Origin: Devosia oryziradicis
GTDB lineage: Bacteria; Pseudomonadota; Alphaproteobacteria; Rhizobiales; Devosiaceae
NCBI RefSeq assembly: GCF_016698645.1
Contig: NZ_CP068047.1
Span: 62,001-126,000, forward strand
Direction of reading: 5' to 3'
DNA: 64,000 nt
The notes beneath the pieces were generated by a model. It was not told the DNA's origin. It saw nothing but the letters and a program-made list of their open reading frames with translations, and did not search any database. This document shows positions 25,901-33,377 of the stretch, piece after piece. Positions within the stretch are counted from its first letter, which is position 1; each line of letters begins with the position of its first letter. A program made the position numbers and the translations under genes.

Positions 25901-28657
25901 TCAAACAAGCTCAACGTAGCCGATCAACTCGGCCGAATAGCTTCCGTCACCTGCGCCACGATGACGGAGCTCGCGTTGCAGCGTCGGTTCGACGGCACCA
26001 GAAAACAAGGCGAGCCTCTGCTCTGGGGTCAGCACAGGCGCGGTCGGTTCGCCCCTGAGCAACTGAGCAGCATGGCGTTCTATGCCAGGAATGCGTGCGC
26101 CGTCAGGCTTGACCGCGATGGATTGAACGGAAACGAGTCTTTCACCGCTGCCCGAAGATGACTCAACGAGCCAAAGCGACAACAGTGCCGGCCGAGCATC
26201 CGCCCCCTTTACGGCAACACCCAGCTGTTCTGCCGGAAGATCTCGCCAGCGGGCGAGCTCCTGCTGAAGCAGCGGGTGATCGATACCCATCAGATCGATG
26301 TCGTCGCTGGATGTGGCAAGGTCTCGGTCGAGTGTGAAGCGCTTTTTGCGTACGCCGTTGGCACCAACCAGATCGTACGTGTGACGATCGACTTCCCTGA
26401 GTCTGACGTCCCGATCGGACAGAGCAGCGTGAAGGAAATCCACGAGTCGACCCATTCCAGACGAAATGTCAGAGAGGGGTTTGTAGTCATCAAGGCTGAA
26501 GCGATCGAGGTCCTGGAAGAGATCAAAGACCACCTCGCGAGCCTCGCGCGCATTGGAGAGCGCAGCCTCCAGCTCGACGGCCGTCCGCTTCAATTCGGGA
26601 TCCGAGAGCGCTTCCTGATAGAGGCGGTCATAGTTGAGACGTTCTGAGAGCTGCCCAAGAATCTGTGAGCGAAGGTCTTCGGCGACATTACCCCGTTCAT
26701 CGACCTTGCCGAGGGTACGGGCTATCTCGGTGAGCTTGTCGTCGAGGAGCAGGAATATCCGGCCCTCGATCGTGTCGGAAAGAACGAGATTATAGACCTG
26801 AGCTGTGGATGCCTGTCCGTAGCGGTGAATGCGTCCGATGCGCTGCTCCATATCCATCGGATTCCAAGGCAGATCAAAGTTGAACAATATGCGCGCGAAC
26901 TGAAGATTGATCCCTTCCCGGCCGGCTGCTGTGCAAACGAGCACCCGAGGACCGTCTTTCGTTCTAAAACGACGCTCGGCCGCGACTTTGGCACCGTGAT
27001 CGCCGCCGCGGAGCACTTCGACGCCTTGACCGGGATAGACTCGCTCGATCTCTCGGGCAAGCAGTTCAACCGTGCCGAGGTACGTGGCGAAAATTACGAT
27101 CTTCTCGTTTGGATTCTGCTGCCATAGCGTGCCAAGCCCATCAAGAAGCTTCTGCGCCTTCGTTTCGCGCTGGTCGGGAAACACGGCAAGGAGATCGGCG
27201 ATGCGCAACCGCTCTTCCGGAAGGTGGATATCCACGGCGGCGGATACAGCATCTTCGACATGCATCGACGCCGACTCGCTTCCGTAAGGATCGGAACCCA
27301 TTTCCAAGTCTTCGTCGTCGAGCTTGCGCGCAAGTCGATGCTTCAAATCGGCCATGACTCGATCGACCTGCGCCCTTCCGACGGCGTCCTGGCTGAGCCC
27401 CCATTCCTCCCGAATGATCGCGCGAGCCTGGTCGTTAAGGGTATTCCTGCCCTCGATGTCCAGGTTACGATCTCTGAGCAGAGCTTCATGCAGCGTTAGC
27501 ATGAGCATTCGGCGCTTAAGCGTGCGCCGTACAGCAGAAAAGCTGGAGGCGGCTATCTTCTGGAAGATAGCCATTAGGAAGCCAAGGGCACGCCCCTGGT
27601 TTCCTTGCCGACGTGCAAGGTCAAAACCGTCCTCCAGATACTCGCGCAGCTTCTCGTAAAATAGCCGCTCGTCATCCCGCATAAGGAACGATTCAGTGTG
27701 AACCCAGCGACGAGCGAAGAGAGCGCTACCATCGGGTGTGCAGGCGTCTGCCTTTGTGCGGCGGAACATCACTGTGTTCAGCCGATGGCGGTTCTCCAAC
27801 ATCTCTTCGGGGCTGTTGAAGAGGGTGGGATTGAGCAGCTGGACAAGCATCCAAAACTGGAAGTGGTTGCCCTGGTGCGGCGTCGCAGACAGGAGCAAGA
27901 GGTCGCGAGTGTGCCCCTTGAGTGCCTCGGCAAGTTTGTAGTTCTCCGTCTTCCGTACCTTCCCAGCAACGCGGTAGGCCGCTAGGTGGTGAGCCTCGTC
28001 GAAAACCACGAGGTCCCAGCGCCCCGCTTCAAGGAGGCGCTTGATCCGAGCTGGCCGCTTGAGCGTGTCAATACTGGCAATTAAGCGGTCATGTTTGGCA
28101 AAGGCATTGGTCTTACGATCAGTGATGTCACCTTCCGAGCCGAAGACCTCAAAATCGAGATTGAAGACGTCGTTCAGTTCGCGGTGCCAGTTGTTGACAA
28201 GCCCGGCGGGGACGACCATGAGCGCCCGGTTGAGCTCACCGCGACTCGCGAGCTCCCTGAGGATCAGCGCAGTCTCGATGGTTTTCCCAAGCCCAACTTC
28301 GTCGGCGATCAGGAATCGCCGAGGTGACGCGGTTGCGACGCGATGCGTCAACACCACTTGATGTGGCAGCAAATCGATACGCGCCGACGTGAGGGCTGAT
28401 GCGCTTTCCATGACAGGCAGCGCGTGCGCCTCATAGGAGAGCCACACTGCACGGGCACGATCAGGCGTTCCCTCAACCGAGCGCAAGATGCGCTCGGTGC
28501 GCGAAAGCTCTTGCCGAACACTCTGTACTGGCACGCGGCGTTCGCCGCCGCTGAAGAAGGCACGCAGGTAGCCTTCGCGAGCGAGCTCCAGCACCACGCC
28601 CGAACCGAATTCGGAGTGAGTTATGCGTTCGCCGGGAGCAAAATTAGCGTCGCCCAT
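25901..28657 (-). CDS. SNF2/RapA-type helicase, distal member of the defence operon
   Basis: A 918-residue superfamily 2 ATPase. An N-terminal beta-rich module (ITHSEFGSGVVLELAREGYL) precedes the motor. Walker A is ADEVGLGKTIE (about 119-126), the DEAH box is VVFDEAHHLA (about 220), then LLLSATPHQGN and the C-lobe motifs CTAAGREGINLQFA and MEQRIGRIHRYGQ, as in RapA/HepA and DISARM-type SNF2 proteins. The ATG at 28657 is chosen because GAGGG lies 6 bases upstream, 9 bp after the previous stop. It is the last gene of the operon. It would move along or remodel DNA during anti-phage action. No nuclease motif was seen. Confidence 0.85.
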   Translation of the reverse strand: MGDANFAPGERITHSEFGSGVVLELAREGYLRAFFSGGERRVPVQSVRQELSRTERILRSVEGTPDRARAVWLSYEAHALPVMESASALTSARIDLLPHQVVLTHRVATASPRRFLIADEVGLGKTIETALILRELASRGELNRALMVVPAGLVNNWHRELNDVFNLDFEVFGSEGDITDRKTNAFAKHDRLIASIDTLKRPARIKRLLEAGRWDLVVFDEAHHLAAYRVAGKVRKTENYKLAEALKGHTRDLLLLSATPHQGNHFQFWMLVQLLNPTLFNSPEEMLENRHRLNTVMFRRTKADACTPDGSALFARRWVHTESFLMRDDERLFYEKLREYLEDGFDLARRQGNQGRALGFLMAIFQKIAASSFSAVRRTLKRRMLMLTLHEALLRDRNLDIEGRNTLNDQARAIIREEWGLSQDAVGRAQVDRVMADLKHRLARKLDDEDLEMGSDPYGSESASMHVEDAVSAAVDIHLPEERLRIADLLAVFPDQRETKAQKLLDGLGTLWQQNPNEKIVIFATYLGTVELLAREIERVYPGQGVEVLRGGDHGAKVAAERRFRTKDGPRVLVCTAAGREGINLQFARILFNFDLPWNPMDMEQRIGRIHRYGQASTAQVYNLVLSDTIEGRIFLLLDDKLTEIARTLGKVDERGNVAEDLRSQILGQLSERLNYDRLYQEALSDPELKRTAVELEAALSNAREAREVVFDLFQDLDRFSLDDYKPLSDISSGMGRLVDFLHAALSDRDVRLREVDRHTYDLVGANGVRKKRFTLDRDLATSSDDIDLMGIDHPLLQQELARWRDLPAEQLGVAVKGADARPALLSLWLVESSSGSGERLVSVQSIAVKPDGARIPGIERHAAQLLRGEPTAPVLTPEQRLALFSGAVEPTLQRELRHRGAGDGSYSAELIGYVELV

Positions 28658-28665
28658 CGCCACCC

Positions 28666-29166
28666 TCAAGTAATTCGGAGGTGGAACAGCCCAACTGGCG
28701 TGCCATTCTCTGCGGTGACGATTTCTTGCGGATACTCGCGTGCCTCACCCCACAGGATGCGACCGAACTCGATTTGCTGGTCGGAATGGGGCGCCGCGCA
28801 GCGCCAACGGACAGAATCGGTCGCCAAGTCGGTCTGGATACGACGCTCACCCTTAGGCAGCCAGAAGATGAGCGCTGCTTCTCCGGAATAGGCGTCCTGG
28901 AACGACAGGATTGCCGACTTGAGGTCGTTCCCGAGCCAGTGGTCGGCATCCTCGGGAGTCAATAGATCCAGGCAAGCATCCAGGCCAGCAACCACAAGGG
29001 TGTCCCCGCCATTACTGGGGAGGTCGTCCGGCCAATTTTTCGAGGCGCGGATCAGACTGCGCAGGCTGAATACCTCGGAAGGCTTTGCGATAGAAACTAA
29101 GGCATCGTCATTCCAGATCCAGCTGACGCCACGCCGTTGCCAAACGCTGTCGATGAGACGTTTCAT
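28666..29166 (-). CDS. Unrecognised 166-residue operon protein
   Basis: I do not recognise this protein. It begins MKRLIDSVWQRRGVSWIWND and contains DTLVVAGLDACLDLLTPEDADHWL and AALIFWLPKGERR, suggesting a compact alpha/beta fold, with no membrane segment. It overlaps the methyltransferase gene by 4 bp (ATGA at 29163-29166) and is followed after 8 bp by the helicase start, so it is clearly expressed as part of the operon. Small partner proteins of similar size accompany BREX and DUF499/DUF1156 loci (BrxB, DUF3780), and it may be an analogue, but I cannot show homology. Confidence 0.7.
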   Translation of the reverse strand: MKRLIDSVWQRRGVSWIWNDDALVSIAKPSEVFSLRSLIRASKNWPDDLPSNGGDTLVVAGLDACLDLLTPEDADHWLGNDLKSAILSFQDAYSGEAALIFWLPKGERRIQTDLATDSVRWRCAAPHSDQQIEFGRILWGEAREYPQEIVTAENGTPVGLFHLRIT

Positions 29167-32100
29167 AATCCATCCTCCAGGAACAGCGACAGCTGCGCGG
29201 CTGCTTCTTTGTTACTGGCTGCCCAATCGTTGTAGATGGTCAACGCCCGTGACGATGCATTGCGACTCGATTGGGAGGCACCGTGCTTAGAGAACCATTC
29301 AAGGAGTCCTTTAAGCGCCGGATGCGGGCGGAAGTTGTCGTTCTTAAGCGTATCAGCGGCGTTGATGCCGCTGCCATCGAAGCATGCGCCCATGAGGACG
29401 AGGGCCTGGTCCAGATCCACTGTCAGACGCCGGCGGTGACGCCCTTGCCAGTCTCGCGCTATCTCCAGAGGGTCGTTGAGGTGGAAAACCTTCCGCTCTT
29501 CCCGCGCCCATCCACGGTTCACGAATTCGTCGGGAGCTATGCCTGATCCTCGCAGCGTTTTCTGCATTTGGTCCCGAGCAAGCTCGGTTTTTCCGTCAAA
29601 GATCCGCAGGAATTGGCGGGTGATCGGCTCGGCGGTGACTGGCGGCGGCACGGCCCCCTTGTTTGCATCTTCGTCGATCAGTTGGTTGATACCAACCAAT
29701 GCATCCTTGACTGAGATCGGCCGGCCTTCATCGACGAACACCTTGCCGTAGTGCTGCGAAAAGTACTCGAGAGCCTTGCCGCGCCGGATGACTTGGATAT
29801 CAGCTTCCGGCAGGCCCCGGCGGGCGTGGTTTTCCAGCAACCCCTGAAGCTGTCGGACATCCGCTAGAACCTCGCGGCGCATTCGCGCCCAACTGACCGC
29901 CTTAGGCTCGTGGATGCGTTTTCTGCACACATGCACTATGTCGTACTCAATGGTCTTTGAACCGAACTCACCTTCCCCCTTGGTTTCGTCTGAGCGGATG
30001 GGGTAGGTCGCCTCAAGGTAGAAGCCGGCGTCGAACAGCGACTCGAGCACCGATACCCAAGGTGCATCCTCGCTATGGTGGAAGGTGAACGCCAAGACGC
30101 CGCCTGGCTTCAGGATGCGGTATGCCTCGCGCCAGCATGCGGTCAGGAGACGCTGATAAAAGCCATCCGGATCCTCAGGCTCACGAGCCTTGTTCGACAC
30201 GGCTTCCATCGACTTTGGAGTGTATTCGGGACCGAAGTATTCCGGGTACTTTTCCTTCAGGGGCAGGCGCAGCCAGGCATGGAAGAAATCCGCGAGTTCC
30301 GAATAATGGAGAAGGCCACCGAAGGGTGGATCGGTGATTACCAAGTCTATCGATCGGTCCGAGAATTGGCGCAGTTCTGTCGAGGATCCCTGGAAGATCT
30401 CGGTTTCCTGGACAGGGTCGCCAGGATAAACCTTTTCACTCTTGCCTGAAATCTCAGCTGCGATCATGGGGTGAGTCACAGCAAGCGTTTCAGCGCTGAC
30501 TGGCTCCCATGGCCTCTTAGACCACTCTTCGCCCGCCTCTATCGTTTCAGCACATGACATCCAGTTTCCCCGGCCCAACGAGCTGAATACACAGTTTTCA
30601 ACTATGTTCGATTTCGGGTGGTAGTTGTTGTTGCTCATGTGCGGGGCTAGGCAATCGCGACTAATATCCCAGAAGCAGAACATATTCTGATTTCGGACAT
30701 ACTGTTGGAAAGCACCCAAAACGTATTCACGGGTTGCCCAACTGTATTCGCCAGTCTCGACGATGCTCTTCAGGATTTGGGACAGCACGAGTAGTTGCCG
30801 TGGATTAAACATGGTCCACCAATGCGTGAACCCATAGTTCGTGCGAATGTCGCTGTTGGCGATGGCCGTCATGAAGCCATAGGGAACCTCTGAGCGAGGC
30901 CAATACTCCGCAAGATCGCCATCCTTGCGCTGCTCCCACTCCTCAATCGACGCGCTGTATTGGTCAGCCAGCTGCCCGTTGAATGGCGCAAAGAACCTCC
31001 CTCTATAGGGTAAGCCAGCATTACCGCGCCTGGGCGCTAGCCCTTGGATGCCGTAGCCCGCGACCTGTCCCCCCTTCTTGGAGTCGCGAGTTGCATTCAT
31101 CACGTCCTGCTGCGATCCGCAGGAGGCGCAGGTGAAGGTGGACCGCTTCGGAACGGTGCCGCCTTCCTTTCCGGTCGCGAAGGTCACCTTGGTCTCTGGG
31201 CAGGTAACGGTCTCAGGAAGCTTGCCACGCACCTCCAGAAGGCGAATATGGCGCGCCCGCTCAGTGTTCCAGGCACGCGTCGATATCGCATCGTCCTGCG
31301 GTGCACCGCCGAAATCGGTACCATCCGGCGCTGCCCTCGGGCTGCCTGCCAGCCACTCAGGATGAACCAGGACCGAAAGTTCGACCTTCTTGTTCTTGCC
31401 CTTGTCCAGCTTCACCATTTCGGCATGACCGCAATGGGGGCAGATGACACGCCTTTTGGGGTCGAGGATCGAATAGGGTCTCTCGTCCGGCGCCACATAG
31501 AGCGGGACGCCGGGCGCCATACGCGCTTCGGCATCTTCAATGTCGAAGCGTTCGCTGCACGACCGGCACTTGTGCGGCCAATGCTTCACTGTCAGCTCCT
31601 TTACCGCCATGACCGGGTCGGTCATGATCGGCGTGCGGTGGCCGCAGCCCGTCACCTGGCAGGGCCCATGCTTGGCCCAAAAGGTGTAGATGATCTCAGG
31701 ACCTTCGTAGCTGTAGTCCGTTCGCTCCTCAGGCTTCAGGGACAGCGGATCGAAATCCTCTCCCATCACCTTGCCTGTCGGCTTATGCGTCCAGGTCCCC
31801 TTCTCCCCGTTCGGACCGTCGCAATAGTAGAACGGCATGATCTGGGGCTTGACCTCCGCCTCAATGTCGGCAAGCAGGCGCTTGACCTCATCAAGGTCAA
31901 CATCCGCCAGCTCCTGCTTGACGACGAACCAAGCGACGGGATTCAGATCGTTCCCCGACATCTGCATGCCAAGGCGTGATCCCTCCACCAGTGTGGTGCC
32001 TCCGCCCATGAAGATGTCCGCGACCTTGATATTTTTGAAGGCGCCCTTCTTCTGGTGGTTGGCATAGTAGTTGTCCCAAACCAGCTTCGCAGCGGCACCT

Positions 32101-32375
32101 GGATCGTCAGGCGCCTTTGTAGCTGCAGCAATCAACATGGAGCGGAAGACGCTCGATCGGCGGCGCGCCCACCATTTCGACATCTGGTAGATGGGCTTGC
32201 CGGCATTGCCCTCGATGACCGCCACATGATTGACGGGGAGGATTGGGAAATCGACCTCGAGACAGGTCTTTGGCCGGTTGGGGTCGCTGAAATCAACCGT
32301 CTCCAGCGCGACGGCTTTGCCCGCTCCGACAGCGCGCGCCACTTCCTGTGCAATATATTCCTTCTTTGTGGCCAT
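29163..32375 (-). CDS. DUF1156 domain DNA methyltransferase
   Basis: A 1070-residue protein. The N-terminus carries the DUF1156 hallmark SKWWARRRSSVFRSML (about 67-82). Methylase motif I is DIFMGGGTTLVEGSRLG (near 115-135), and the catalytic motif IV is VITDPPFGG (near 680). Between them are several CxxC zinc ribbons (CRSCSERF, CPHCGHAEM, CASCGSQQ). The DPPF motif predicts N6-adenine or N4-cytosine methylation. DUF1156 proteins are known anti-phage-associated methylases found beside DUF499 ATPases. It starts 12 bp after the PglZ gene and overlaps the next gene by 4 bp. The likely role is marking self DNA. Confidence 0.88.
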   Translation of the reverse strand: MATKKEYIAQEVARAVGAGKAVALETVDFSDPNRPKTCLEVDFPILPVNHVAVIEGNAGKPIYQMSKWWARRRSSVFRSMLIAAATKAPDDPGAAAKLVWDNYYANHQKKGAFKNIKVADIFMGGGTTLVEGSRLGMQMSGNDLNPVAWFVVKQELADVDLDEVKRLLADIEAEVKPQIMPFYYCDGPNGEKGTWTHKPTGKVMGEDFDPLSLKPEERTDYSYEGPEIIYTFWAKHGPCQVTGCGHRTPIMTDPVMAVKELTVKHWPHKCRSCSERFDIEDAEARMAPGVPLYVAPDERPYSILDPKRRVICPHCGHAEMVKLDKGKNKKVELSVLVHPEWLAGSPRAAPDGTDFGGAPQDDAISTRAWNTERARHIRLLEVRGKLPETVTCPETKVTFATGKEGGTVPKRSTFTCASCGSQQDVMNATRDSKKGGQVAGYGIQGLAPRRGNAGLPYRGRFFAPFNGQLADQYSASIEEWEQRKDGDLAEYWPRSEVPYGFMTAIANSDIRTNYGFTHWWTMFNPRQLLVLSQILKSIVETGEYSWATREYVLGAFQQYVRNQNMFCFWDISRDCLAPHMSNNNYHPKSNIVENCVFSSLGRGNWMSCAETIEAGEEWSKRPWEPVSAETLAVTHPMIAAEISGKSEKVYPGDPVQETEIFQGSSTELRQFSDRSIDLVITDPPFGGLLHYSELADFFHAWLRLPLKEKYPEYFGPEYTPKSMEAVSNKAREPEDPDGFYQRLLTACWREAYRILKPGGVLAFTFHHSEDAPWVSVLESLFDAGFYLEATYPIRSDETKGEGEFGSKTIEYDIVHVCRKRIHEPKAVSWARMRREVLADVRQLQGLLENHARRGLPEADIQVIRRGKALEYFSQHYGKVFVDEGRPISVKDALVGINQLIDEDANKGAVPPPVTAEPITRQFLRIFDGKTELARDQMQKTLRGSGIAPDEFVNRGWAREERKVFHLNDPLEIARDWQGRHRRRLTVDLDQALVLMGACFDGSGINAADTLKNDNFRPHPALKGLLEWFSKHGASQSSRNASSRALTIYNDWAASNKEAAAQLSLFLEDGL

Positions 32376-32387
32376 ACGTCCGTCTTT

Positions 32388-33377
32388 CTATTTAGTCAGC
32401 TCCACGAAGGGCGACAGCATTTCCAGCAGAGACAGCCCGCCATGCGCAAGGGTGGGGTAGCCACCCTGGCTTTTCCACTTCCACCTGCCCACAGCGAGCA
32501 AATGGGGGCCATGCTGGCCCGTTGTCTGAATTGCCACCGGCGGTACGAACGGGCCGGGATCGAGCGTCCCCGGGACAAGCCGCCCGCTCTTGAGCGCCGA
32601 TTTGAGGAAATCGGCTTGATGCTGAGGTGCGTCAAAAAAGAGGCCGGTGGCGGCGTAACCGTGGTCGGAAGTAATAATGAGGCGGCGCCCTTGGGCGAGC
32701 CTCTCAACAAAAGACCAGAAATCATCGCTGGTGAGTTGCGCGGCGATGTCTCGTGTAAGCGTATCGAGGCCCTGACCAGCGCCGGAACCATCGTGAAGCT
32801 TGGCATCGGGCCACTGGTGCCAAAATAGCCAGTTCGGCGACGAGTCGATGAGAGCGGCGCAGTCGAGCCAAGGCAGATTTACCGTTTCGGTCTTACACGG
32901 GGTCAAACGGTGGGCGCTCCCGCCGCTATTGTTCTGGAACTGGCTGCGGCTAGAAAACCCGAGTGCGCGCGCAAACGCATTGGTATCGCTGGGGATTTCA
33001 GCAGCATAGGCGGTTGCTCCGTGAACTGTGAACCCCCGTGCCTTCGCGCCTTCGAGGATCCACGGCAGCTCTCGCAGGCTCAGGCCATCCAGTATGAGGA
33101 TCGCCTTGGCGCCGAAAGGTTGGGCCCACCAGGCAGCGAGTCGATCGGCGTTCCGCTCAACAGCACTGCCGAAATCCCCCCACATGTCCCACGCGGAGGC
33201 AGAAAGAAAATGGTCAAGCGCGCCAACCGCCCGATCCCGCTTCGTGACTTCGCCCGGCGCGTTTGCGAGGGTCAACGCGCCGGCACATTGTTCAATCGTA
33301 TCCTCAATGATCGCACGCCACGCCTCCTCTGATGGAGCCGAAGTGATCCGCTGGAGGAGGTCATTGCGAAGCGCCAC
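32388..33377 (-). CDS. PglZ domain protein
   Basis: A 329-residue protein of the PglZ type, an alkaline-phosphatase-superfamily fold. The metal-ligand regions are AILILDGLSLRELPW (about 93-107) and RLIITSDHGYAATG (about 230-243), which supply the Asp and Asp-His pair of the family. PglZ is the shared hallmark of BREX and Pgl phage-defence systems; its enzymatic role there is not settled. It is shorter than BREX PglZ proteins, which usually exceed 650 residues, so it seems reduced to the core domain. The GTG start overlaps the DUF499 stop (TAGTG), showing translational coupling. Confidence 0.85.
   Translation of the reverse strand: MALRNDLLQRITSAPSEEAWRAIIEDTIEQCAGALTLANAPGEVTKRDRAVGALDHFLSASAWDMWGDFGSAVERNADRLAAWWAQPFGAKAILILDGLSLRELPWILEGAKARGFTVHGATAYAAEIPSDTNAFARALGFSSRSQFQNNSGGSAHRLTPCKTETVNLPWLDCAALIDSSPNWLFWHQWPDAKLHDGSGAGQGLDTLTRDIAAQLTSDDFWSFVERLAQGRRLIITSDHGYAATGLFFDAPQHQADFLKSALKSGRLVPGTLDPGPFVPPVAIQTTGQHGPHLLAVGRWKWKSQGGYPTLAHGGLSLLEMLSPFVELTK

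Noticed and set aside
31044..31979. Long open frame on the plus strand opposite the DUF1156 gene
   Set aside because: It is antisense to a conserved protein with clear methylase motifs, has no ribosome site, and is rich in Arg/His/Gly, as expected for a shadow frame.
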